From: DAOMNN01 sp050486545
Lineage (GTDB): Bacteria; Pseudomonadota; Gammaproteobacteria; Burkholderiales; Rhodocyclaceae
Length of the DNA: 5,734 bases
Assembly: GCA_050486545.1 (NCBI GenBank)
Contig: JBJHDM010000101.1
Location: forward strand, 1-5,734
Reading direction: 5' to 3'
The first letter of the stretch is position 1. Each line of letters begins with the position of its first letter. Below are positions 1-5,591 of this stretch, one piece after another. Below the pieces are notes generated by a model that was given only the letters and a program-made list of their open reading frames with translations, had not been told where the DNA came from and made no database searches. The translations under genes and the position numbers were made by a program.

Positions 1-60
1 GGCAAGGGGACGCAGACGACCGAACCGGCCGGGAATGAAAGCGACGCGACGAGGGGCTGA
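1..60 (+). CDS. hybO: C-terminal end of [NiFe]-hydrogenase small subunit (partial)
   Basis: An open frame runs from the first base to TGA at 58-60 and gives 19 residues (GKGTQTTEPAGNESDATRG). This is a polar, low-complexity tail with no motif of its own. The identification rests on position: in Hyb-type operons the gene directly upstream of hybA encodes the small subunit, a Tat-exported Fe-S protein with a C-terminal membrane anchor followed by a short cytoplasmic tail. A polar tail ending 2 nt before the hybA start fits this. The catalytic and cluster-binding part lies outside the window, so oxygen tolerance (extra cysteines at the proximal cluster) cannot be judged. It could be the end of another protein, but the continuous operon makes the small subunit by far the likeliest choice. 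Confidence 0.65.
   Translation, partial: GKGTQTTEPAGNESDATRG
51..56 (+). promoter_or_regulatory. Ribosome binding site of hybA
   Basis: GAGGGG lies 6 nt before the ATG at 63 and inside the last codons of the upstream gene. It supports the start that places the twin-arginine motif at residues 4-5. Confidence 0.6.
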
Positions 61-62
61 CC

Positions 63-1070
63 ATGAGTGCCCGGCGCGAGTTCTTCAAAAAGACGTTTGC
101 AGGAACGGCGACGCTGGCCGGCGTGGCCGCCACGAGCACCGCTTCGGCCCAGGCGACCGAGACCGGCCGGGGACAACCCGGCGCGCGTGACGAGTCGCTC
201 GGCCTGCTCTTCGATGCGACATTGTGCGTGGGCTGCAAGGCCTGTGTCGCGGCCTGCAAGGAAGCCAACGACCTGCCGCCCGACTACAACACCCCGATGC
301 ACGGGCTATGGGACATGCCGCTCGATACGACGGCACGCACCTTCAACGTCATCAAGGTGTTCCAGAACGGCGAAGCGGTGAACAAGGACCAGGTCGAGGA
401 CGGCTACGCCTTCACCAAGAAGTCCTGTCTGCACTGCGTCGAACCGTCCTGCGTGTCGGCCTGCCCAGTGTCGGCGATGCGCAAGGACCCGGTGACCGGC
501 ATCGTTTCGTACGATCCGGACGCCTGCATCGGCTGCCGCTACTGCGTTGCGGCCTGTCCGTTCGAAGTGCCGAAATACGACTACGATTCGCCGACCGGCG
601 CGATCGGCAAGTGCGAGCTGTGCCGGCACCGCATCCCCGAAGGCGGCTATGCCGCCTGTGCCGAAGTGTGCCCGACCGGTGCGACGCTGTACGGGAGGTT
701 CGGCGACCTGCATGCCGAGGCACGCCGCCGTCTGAAACTGGAGCCCGGCGAGTGGACGCGCTTCCCGCGCGGCGATCTCAGCGATGGGCCCGACCACAGT
801 TGGGAGGGGCCGGCCGCGAAATACCTCCAGCACATCTACGGCGAGACGGAAGGCGGTGGTACGCAGATGCTGTACCTGTCCGCTGTGCCGTTCGAGCATC
901 TGGGCCTGCCGAGTCTGCCCGAGCGCTCCTATGCCTCGCGTTCCGAAGCCCTGCAGCACGGCCTCTACCAGGGACTCGTGCTGCCGATCGCGCTGTTCGG
1001 CGCAATGACCTGGGCGGCGCGGCGCAACAGCAAGCACGATGACGACACCACCGAGGGGGGCGAGCGATGA
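63..1070 (+). CDS. hybA: Hydrogenase-2 type Fe-S electron-transfer subunit HybA
   Basis: This 335-residue protein carries electrons from the hydrogenase core to the membrane quinone-reducing subunit. The N-terminus has a Tat signal (ARREFFKK, R4-R5), a hydrophobic/Ala-rich stretch and a likely cleavage site after ASA at about residue 29. Four ferredoxin-like cysteine groups follow: C55/C58/C61/C65, C122/C125/C130/C134, C155/C158/C161/C165 and C184/C187/C199/C203, enough for four [4Fe-4S] clusters. A hydrophobic helix at about 301-318 followed by RR and a polar tail is the C-terminal anchor, placing the Fe-S domain in the periplasm. Length is close to E. coli HybA (about 328 aa). The long form of the family with a C-terminal anchor separates it from soluble DmsB/NrfC-like relatives. 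It sits 2 nt after the presumed small-subunit gene and overlaps hybB by 4 nt, so the proteins are probably made together. Confidence 0.94.
   Translation: MSARREFFKKTFAGTATLAGVAATSTASAQATETGRGQPGARDESLGLLFDATLCVGCKACVAACKEANDLPPDYNTPMHGLWDMPLDTTARTFNVIKVFQNGEAVNKDQVEDGYAFTKKSCLHCVEPSCVSACPVSAMRKDPVTGIVSYDPDACIGCRYCVAACPFEVPKYDYDSPTGAIGKCELCRHRIPEGGYAACAEVCPTGATLYGRFGDLHAEARRRLKLEPGEWTRFPRGDLSDGPDHSWEGPAAKYLQHIYGETEGGGTQMLYLSAVPFEHLGLPSLPERSYASRSEALQHGLYQGLVLPIALFGAMTWAARRNSKHDDDTTEGGER
1053..1060 (+). promoter_or_regulatory. Ribosome binding site of hybB
   Basis: GAGGGGGG inside the end of hybA lies 6 nt before the ATG at 1067. It selects the start that overlaps the hybA stop as ATGA. Confidence 0.55.
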
Positions 1071-2227
1071 GTTCTCACAGTCCTGGGGCGCACGCACCGG
1101 TCGGCGGACGGTTGTTTACGCCCGTCACCTTTTTCCTCGCGGCGCTCGTCGTCCTCGCGCTGGCGGTGCTCGCCGTGCGCTTCGTCCATGGCCTGGGGGC
1201 CGTCACCAACCTGAACGACGGCTACCCGTGGGGGATCTGGGTCGTCGGCGACGTCGTGATCGGCTCGGCCTTCGCCTGCGGCGGCTTCGCGGTCGCCGCG
1301 CTGGTCTACGTCTTCAATCGCGGGCAATACCATCCGCTGATCCGTCCGGCGCTGCTGGCGAGCCTGCTCGGCTACACCCTGGCCGGGGTCGGCGTGATGT
1401 TCGATCTAGGCCGCTACTGGAACTTCTACCACATCTTCCTTCCCGGTTACGCCTCGCCCAATTCGGTGATGTTCGAGGTCGCGCTGTGCGTCGCGCTCTA
1501 CATCCTCGTGCTGTGGATCGAATTCTTCCCGGCCGTGCTGGAGAAGTTCGGGCTCGCCAACGCGCGCAGGAAGCTCGTCGGTACGATGTACGTGTTCATC
1601 GGCCTGGGCATGGTGTTGCCGATGATGCACCAGTCCTCGCTCGGGTCGCTGCTCATCGTCTTCGGCCACCAGATCCATCCGCTGTGGCAGACCCTGTGGT
1701 TGCCGATGATCTTCCTGCTCACCGCCGTCCTGATGGGCTACGCGATCATCCTGTTCGAAAGCTGCGTGGCGGCGGCCGGGTACCGGCGTTCGATCGAGGT
1801 ACACCTCCTCGATCCGCTCGCGAAGGTGATGCTATGGGTGTTGGGCGCCTATCTCGCCCTGCGGCTGGCGGACCTGCTGGCGCGCGGAGCGCTGGGTTTC
1901 GCCTTCGATGGTTCGCTGCAGGCGGCGTTCTTCTGGCTGGAGATGGCGGGCTTCGCGCTCCCGTTCTACCTGCTGCGCAACGAAGCGGCGCGGCGCAATC
2001 CCGCCAACCTGTTCCTGGGCGGGGTCGCGCTGCTGCTCGGCGGCATCCTGCTGCGCATCAACGCCTACCTGATCGGCTACATGCCGAGCGGCAACTGGAC
2101 CTATTTCCCGTCGGTCGGCGAACTGGTCGTCACCATCGGGATCTTCGCGCTGAAGATCCTCGCCTACATCGTCATCACCCGCCGTTTCCCGGTGCTCCCG
2201 CGCGAAGAGCGCGTGGCCGCCCATTGA
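1067..2227 (+). CDS. hybB: Hydrogenase-2 type integral membrane subunit HybB (NrfD/PsrC family)
   Basis: This 386-residue, strongly hydrophobic protein is the membrane subunit that accepts electrons from HybA and reduces quinone. I count about ten membrane helices, near residues 19-40, 55-83, 94-113, 134-158, 170-186, 210-232, 253-272, 286-303, 315-336 and 350-370. The conserved segment after helix 1 (NDGYPWGIWV, 50-59) and the PSGNWTYFPSVGE stretch (340-352) before the last helix are typical of HybB. Length matches E. coli HybB (about 392 aa). Members of this family bind no heme, unlike the HyaC/HupC cytochrome b of other uptake hydrogenases, and no hyaC-like gene is present, which supports the Hyb-type assignment. 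The start overlaps hybA (ATGA), suggesting coupled translation. Charged residues within the helices (for example E152, D269, E292) could belong to the quinone or proton path, but that is inference. Confidence 0.94.
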   Translation: MSSHSPGAHAPVGGRLFTPVTFFLAALVVLALAVLAVRFVHGLGAVTNLNDGYPWGIWVVGDVVIGSAFACGGFAVAALVYVFNRGQYHPLIRPALLASLLGYTLAGVGVMFDLGRYWNFYHIFLPGYASPNSVMFEVALCVALYILVLWIEFFPAVLEKFGLANARRKLVGTMYVFIGLGMVLPMMHQSSLGSLLIVFGHQIHPLWQTLWLPMIFLLTAVLMGYAIILFESCVAAAGYRRSIEVHLLDPLAKVMLWVLGAYLALRLADLLARGALGFAFDGSLQAAFFWLEMAGFALPFYLLRNEAARRNPANLFLGGVALLLGGILLRINAYLIGYMPSGNWTYFPSVGELVVTIGIFALKILAYIVITRRFPVLPREERVAAH

Positions 2228-2233
2228 GGAGAA
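2227..2233 (+). promoter_or_regulatory. Strong ribosome binding site of the large-subunit gene
   Basis: AGGAGAA begins on the last base of the hybB stop codon and lies 6 nt before the ATG at 2240. It is the closest match to the Shine-Dalgarno consensus inside the hydrogenase operon and fixes the hybC start. Confidence 0.75.
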
Positions 2234-2239
2234 CCGTTC

Positions 2240-3952
2240 ATGACCCAACGCATCACCATCGATCCCGTCACCCGCATCGAAGGCCACCTCCGGGTGGACG
2301 TCGAAGTCGAAGAAGGGCGCATCGTCAAGGCCTGGTCCTCCGGCCAGATGTGGCGCGGCGTCGAGAACATCCTCGTCGGCCGCGACCCGCGCGACGCCTG
2401 GGCGATCACGCAGCGCATCTGCGGCGTATGTACCACGGTGCATGCGATCTGCTCGGTGCGTGCGGTCGAGAACGCGCTCGACCTCGAGATCCCGGTCAAC
2501 GCCCAGTACATCCGCAACCTGATCATCCTCGCCCATGCGGTGCATGACCATATTGTGCACTTCTACCACCTGTCGGCGCTCGACTGGGTCGATGTCGTCT
2601 CGGCACTCAAGGCCGACCCGGACAAGGCTTCGGCACTGGCCGAGAGCCTGTCGAACTGGTCGGGCAACTCGAAGCACGAGTTCCGCAAGGTCAAGGAACG
2701 GCTGGCCGGCTTCGTCTCTACCGGCCAATTGGGCATCTTCACCAATGGCTATTGGGGTCACCCGGCGATGAAGCTGCCGCCCGAGGTGAACCTCATCGCG
2801 GTCTCGCACTATCTGCAGGCGCTCGAAGTGCAGCGCCATGCGAACAAGATCGTCTCGATCCTCGGCTCCAAGACGCCGCACATCCAGAACGTGGCCGTCG
2901 GCGGCGTTTCCAACCCGCTCGCCGTCGACTCGCAGGCGGTGCTGACGGTCGAGCGCCTGATGGCGGTCAAGGAGTGGATCGGCAAGCTCGAAGACTTCGT
3001 CAAGAACGTCTATCTCGTCGATGTCGCCGCGATCGGCGCCTTCTACGCCGACTGGACCACCCATGGGCGCGGCATCGTCGACTACCTGTCGGTGCCCGAC
3101 ATCCCGCTCGACGGCAAGGGCACGAAGTTCGCGCTGCCGGGCGGCTACGTTGCCGACGGTAGCCTCGATCGCTACACCGGCATCGAGACCTTCTCCGACG
3201 CATTTTTCCGCGACGGGGTCAGCGAAGCGATCAAGCACTCCTGGTACGAGTACAAGGGCGGCGACAACGTGTCGCTGCATCCGTACGAGGGCGAGACGAC
3301 GCCGAAGTACACCGACTTCCAGGACGACGGCAAATACTCCTGGCTCAAGTCCCCGACCTTCTACGGCAAGCCGATGCAAGTCGGACCGTTGTCGCGCGTG
3401 CTGGCGATGTTCGCGGCCGGTCACGAGCCGACGCAGCGCTACGCCGTCGAGACCCTCGAACGCGTCTCGTCGATCGCCGGCGCGCCGGTCGGCATCGAGG
3501 CGATGCACTCGACAATCGGCCGGCATGCGGCACGCGCGATCTCCTGCGCGGTGCAGGTCGACGAACTGGCCAACCAGTGGGATCTGCTGCTCGCGAACAT
3601 GGCCACCGGAGACCTTTCCACCTTCAACCGTCCGACCTTCCCCAAGGGCGAGCAGCGCGGCTTCGGCTTCCACGAAGCGCCGCGCGGGATGCTGTCGCAC
3701 TGGGTCGTCATCGAGGACGGCAAGATCCGCAACTACCAGTGCGTCGTGCCCACGACCTGGAACGCCGCGCCGCGCAACGAGAAGGACCAGCCCGGCGCCT
3801 ACGAGGCCTGCCTCATCGACAACCCGGTGGCCGATCCCGAGCAGCCGCTCGAGGTGCTGCGAACGGTGCACTCCTTCGATCCCTGCCTGGCCTGCGCCGT
3901 GCATGTGCTCGACAAGGAGAACCGTACGCAAGTGCAGGTGAAGGCGGCATGA
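2240..3952 (+). CDS. hybC: [NiFe]-hydrogenase large (catalytic) subunit HybC precursor
   Basis: This 570-residue protein holds the Ni-Fe(CN)2CO site and splits H2 into protons and electrons. The N-terminal motif RIEGH (12-16) includes the family glutamate E14. RICGVC (59-64) with H68 gives the first cysteine pair, C61 and C64. A His-rich helix (HDHIVHFYH, 102-110) is typical of uptake enzymes. EAPRG (479-483) contains the conserved arginine R482 near the cyanide ligands. The C-terminal motif DPCLACAVH (547-555) gives C549 and C552. All four metal-ligand cysteines are therefore present. The 15 residues after H555 form the tail removed by the HybD-type protease after nickel insertion. Length is near E. 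coli HybC (about 567 aa). There is no Tat signal, as expected for a subunit exported by piggyback on the small subunit. It starts 12 nt after hybB and overlaps hybD by 4 nt. Confidence 0.97.
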   Translation: MTQRITIDPVTRIEGHLRVDVEVEEGRIVKAWSSGQMWRGVENILVGRDPRDAWAITQRICGVCTTVHAICSVRAVENALDLEIPVNAQYIRNLIILAHAVHDHIVHFYHLSALDWVDVVSALKADPDKASALAESLSNWSGNSKHEFRKVKERLAGFVSTGQLGIFTNGYWGHPAMKLPPEVNLIAVSHYLQALEVQRHANKIVSILGSKTPHIQNVAVGGVSNPLAVDSQAVLTVERLMAVKEWIGKLEDFVKNVYLVDVAAIGAFYADWTTHGRGIVDYLSVPDIPLDGKGTKFALPGGYVADGSLDRYTGIETFSDAFFRDGVSEAIKHSWYEYKGGDNVSLHPYEGETTPKYTDFQDDGKYSWLKSPTFYGKPMQVGPLSRVLAMFAAGHEPTQRYAVETLERVSSIAGAPVGIEAMHSTIGRHAARAISCAVQVDELANQWDLLLANMATGDLSTFNRPTFPKGEQRGFGFHEAPRGMLSHWVVIEDGKIRNYQCVVPTTWNAAPRNEKDQPGAYEACLIDNPVADPEQPLEVLRTVHSFDPCLACAVHVLDKENRTQVQVKAA

Positions 3953-4470
3953 GCATCGGTGCGGACCCCCAGGCTCGCCGGGCGGTCCTGCTCGGCGTCG
4001 GCAACCTCCTGCTCGACGACGAGGGAGTCGGCGTGCGCGCAATCGAGCGCTTCGAGACGGCGTTCGCATTGCCCGAGGGGGTCGCGGTACTCGATGGCGG
4101 CACCAGCGCCATGGAGATGCTCGAAGACCTGGAGAACCTCGACCTGCTCGTGGTCGTCGACTGCGTGCGCGTCGGCCAGCCTCCGGCCACCGTCGTCGTG
4201 CTCACCGGCGACGAGGTCCCGGTGTTCTTCCGTCAGCGCCTGTCGCCGCATCAGGTGGGGCTGTCGGACGTGTTCGCGACGCTGCAGCTCACCGGCCGCG
4301 CCCCGCGCGAGATCGTCATCATCGGCGTGCAACCGGTCTCGGTCGAGCTGCACATGCAGCTCACGCCGCAGGTCGAAGCGTGCATGCCGCAGGTGCTCGA
4401 CGAAATCCGCGCGGTCTTCGAGGGTGCGGGCTATCCGGTGCATGCGCGAACGATCGAGGCGGCTGCCTGA
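3949..4470 (+). CDS. hybD: Hydrogenase maturation endopeptidase HybD (HyaD/HupD family)
   Basis: This 173-residue cytoplasmic protease removes the C-terminal tail of the large subunit once nickel is in place. The chosen ATG overlaps the hybC stop (ATGA), has AGGTGAAGG upstream at 3936-3944, and leaves only 11 residues before the first strand (AVLLGVGN, 12-19). The frame is open further upstream, but that part lies within hybC and is not used. The family signature GVGNLLLDDEGVGV (16-29) supplies E25. D71 follows the hydrophobic strand LLVVV, and H101 is in SPHQVG. These three correspond to the residues that sense nickel in E. coli HybD (Glu16, Asp62, His93). Length fits the family (about 160-170 aa plus a short extension). 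Position directly after the large-subunit gene indicates HybC as its substrate. Confidence 0.93.
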   Translation: MSIGADPQARRAVLLGVGNLLLDDEGVGVRAIERFETAFALPEGVAVLDGGTSAMEMLEDLENLDLLVVVDCVRVGQPPATVVVLTGDEVPVFFRQRLSPHQVGLSDVFATLQLTGRAPREIVIIGVQPVSVELHMQLTPQVEACMPQVLDEIRAVFEGAGYPVHARTIEAAA

Positions 4471-4754
4471 TGTGCCTGTCGATTCCGATGCGGGTCGTGG
4501 CCCTGGAAGCCGATGGGGATATCGCGGTGGTCGAGCGCCACGGCCGCAGCGAACGCGTCAACATGCTGCTCATCGGTCGCCAGCCGATCGGAACCTGGGT
4601 GCTCGCGTCGCTGGGCTTTGCGAAGGAAGTCGTCGAGCCCGACATGCTGCCGCTCATCGAGGATGCGCTGGCGGCGCTGGCTTCCGCACTGGACGGCGGC
4701 GACGCAGGCCACGTGCCGCTGCATGACCTGCCCTCCAGCCGGGAGCCGACATGA
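4470..4754 (+). CDS. hupF: HypC/HybG/HupF family hydrogenase maturation chaperone, HupF-like variant
   Basis: This 94-residue small chaperone binds the large-subunit precursor and takes part in delivery of the Fe(CN)2CO unit together with HypD. The ATG shares its A with the preceding TGA (TGATG) and puts Cys2 right after Met1, as required in this family (MCLSIP). A longer frame starting upstream would bury this motif, so the 4470 start is firm. The conserved core follows: ERVNMLLIG (28-36) and GTWVLASLGFAKEVV (41-55). In canonical HypC the equivalent of the last segment reads VHxGFA with a conserved histidine; here it reads ASLGFA with Ser47. Loss of that histidine is seen in the HupF branch, which assists specific uptake hydrogenases and has been linked to protecting the large subunit during synthesis in air. 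The name hupF is therefore preferred over hypC or hybG, with moderate certainty. The last 15 or so residues are not conserved to my knowledge. Confidence 0.85.
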   Translation: MCLSIPMRVVALEADGDIAVVERHGRSERVNMLLIGRQPIGTWVLASLGFAKEVVEPDMLPLIEDALAALASALDGGDAGHVPLHDLPSSREPT

Positions 4755-5302
4755 ACGCGATCCTGCCGGTCGTCCGCATCCCTGTGATCCGGCCGCCGAC
4801 GCCCCGGCCGGCCGTGCCCTGGGAGGAGAGCCCGGCCCAGCGCCTGCAGCGCCATTTCGAATGCCTGCATCGCGACCGCATGTCCGATCTGCCGTTTCTC
4901 AATGCACGGATCGGTGTCGAGGTCGTCGGCTGCCTGCGGTCGCGCGGCGACTGGCTCGCCGCCTTGGTCACCCCGTGGTCGATCCAGCTCGTGCTGCTGC
5001 CGGGTGGGGGCGAACTCTGGGACGATCTCGCCCTCGGCATGCGTCGGACCGTTCCCCTTCCGGCCGGTGATGTGGTCTTCATCGGGGACGAGGACGAAGG
5101 CGGTCTGGGTGCTTTCCAGTACTGCCCACTGATCGCACCGGTGACCCGCATCGACGATCACGCAACTGCCTGCCGGGTAGCGCACGATGCGCTCTCAACG
5201 GCAATCGTCATGCCTCCGGCCACCGCCGGCGCGCTTCCGGTGGCAACGGACGATCCGCCGTCCCGATCCCGCCGGGCCTTCCTGTTCGCCCGTCGCAACT
5301 GA
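4751..5302 (+). CDS. hybE: [NiFe]-hydrogenase assembly chaperone HybE/HupJ family
   Basis: This 183-residue cytoplasmic protein belongs to the HybE/HupJ/HoxT family, which helps coordinate subunit assembly with Tat export. The conserved blocks are visible in order: LPFLNARIGVEVVG (47-60), LVTPWSIQLVLLPG (72-85), LPAGDVVFIG (103-112), FQYCPLIAPV (122-131) and a helical stretch through about 150. The C-terminus ends with SRRAFLF (173-179), resembling the basic-plus-hydrophobic end of the family. The first 24 residues are proline-rich (PVVRIPVIRPPTPRPAVP region) and make it longer than E. coli HybE (about 162 aa). No rubredoxin domain is fused to it and no rubredoxin (hupI) gene follows. The start overlaps hupF by 4 nt (ATGA), with GGGAG at 4741-4745 as ribosome binding site. 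It is the last gene of the hydrogenase run in this window. Confidence 0.88.
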   Translation: MNAILPVVRIPVIRPPTPRPAVPWEESPAQRLQRHFECLHRDRMSDLPFLNARIGVEVVGCLRSRGDWLAALVTPWSIQLVLLPGGGELWDDLALGMRRTVPLPAGDVVFIGDEDEGGLGAFQYCPLIAPVTRIDDHATACRVAHDALSTAIVMPPATAGALPVATDDPPSRSRRAFLFARRN

Positions 5303-5309
5303 GCCTCGG

Positions 5310-5349
5310 GGGCGGACCTGCATGCCCGCATTGCGGGCATTCACCGCCC
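5310..5349. repeat. Compact palindrome with outer arms downstream of hybE
   Basis: ATGCCCGCA (5322-5330) and TGCGGGCAT (5332-5340) form a perfect 9-bp inverted repeat around a single T. Outer arms GGGCGG (5310-5315) and CCGCCC (5344-5349) can extend it across an unequal internal loop. No run of T follows, so it is not a classic intrinsic terminator. It could be an RNA 3'-end stabilising hairpin, a REP-like element or a protein-binding site; only the symmetry is certain. The central 1-nt spacer would have to open to make an RNA loop. Confidence 0.55.
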
Positions 5350-5404
5350 GCCTTGCGTCTCCGGGGAATCACGCGCTCGTCAGCGACCTTTGCCGGACGG
5401 TGCG

Positions 5405-5457
5405 CTAACCCCAACGGGTGGGCCACGCCTTGCCCGATTTGGGTTAGTCTTCATTTT
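5405..5457 (+). terminator. Candidate rho-independent terminator of the hydrogenase operon
   Basis: CTAACCC (5405-5411) pairs with GGGTTAG (5441-5447). The stem can continue inward past a C/T mismatch through AA/TT and, with one bulged A, CGGG (5415-5418) with CCCG (5433-5436), leaving a small loop. The T-rich stretch TCTTCATTTT (5448-5457) follows at once on the + strand, while the other strand has no T run, so the direction is +. It lies about 100 nt after the hybE stop and before the cytochrome gene, which suggests that the two are separate transcription units. Confidence 0.65.
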
Positions 5458-5494
5458 CGATCGGCATGGTTCCGGTCAGAATGCATGGATTCTT

Positions 5495-5566
5495 GCCGAA
5501 TGCGACCGACCCGGCGTGGCGTTCGGCTGCCACACTGCAGATTCGGGGAGAAGGCCTCCAGCCTTC
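5495..5566 (+). promoter_or_regulatory. Hairpin-rich leader before the cytochrome gene
   Basis: Two inverted repeats stand between the terminator and the cytochrome start. GCCGAATGC (5495-5503) pairs with GCGTTCGGC (5519-5527), with one T-G wobble and a 15-nt loop. GAAGGC (5550-5555) pairs with GCCTTC (5561-5566) around a 5-nt loop. The promoter of the downstream gene should lie in this region, but no convincing -35/-10 or -24/-12 pair was found. The role is unknown; the pairing is seen directly. Confidence 0.35.
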
Positions 5567-5580
5567 CGGATCGGATATTG

Positions 5581-5588
5581 GGAGGAAG
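5581..5588 (+). promoter_or_regulatory. Ribosome binding site of the cytochrome gene
   Basis: GGAGGAAG contains the GGAGG core 6 nt before the ATG at 5592. It supports translation from that start. Confidence 0.75.
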
Positions 5589-5591
5589 CCA

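Larger units (their letters stand above)
5303..5591. other. Intergenic region between hybE and the cytochrome gene
   Basis: This 289-nt stretch has no plausible gene. It contains the palindrome at 5310-5349, the candidate terminator at 5405-5457, an imperfect 14-nt palindrome GAATGCATGGATTC (5479-5492), the leader hairpins at 5495-5566 and the cytochrome ribosome binding site. Nothing else was recognised in it. Confidence 0.7.

Noticed and set aside
1039..2547. 502-codon plus-strand frame overlapping hybB and the start of hybC
   Set aside because: Arg/Pro/Ala-rich composition without motifs; it is an out-of-frame reading of the HybB gene, whose membrane protein is unmistakable.
3021..3941. 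306-codon Ser/Arg/Thr-rich frame inside hybC
   Set aside because: Composition is typical of an alternative frame of GC-rich coding DNA and it lies fully within the conserved large-subunit gene.
1832..4069. 745-codon open frame on the minus strand, antisense to hybB, hybC and hybD
   Set aside because: Its translation is Arg/Asp/Val/His-rich with no recognisable domain and mirrors the codon bias of the plus-strand genes, all of which are clearly identified. Such long antisense frames are common in GC-rich DNA.
5454..5482. Possible sigma-70 promoter (TTTTCG, 17-nt spacer, CAGAAT)
   Set aside because: The -10 matches only four of six bases and the -35 only two; the left box is also part of the terminator T-tract. 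Too weak to list.
5514..5532. Possible sigma-54 (-24/-12) promoter around TGGCGTTCGGCTGCC
   Set aside because: The GG to GC spacing is 9 nt rather than the required 10, and the rest of the consensus is poor.
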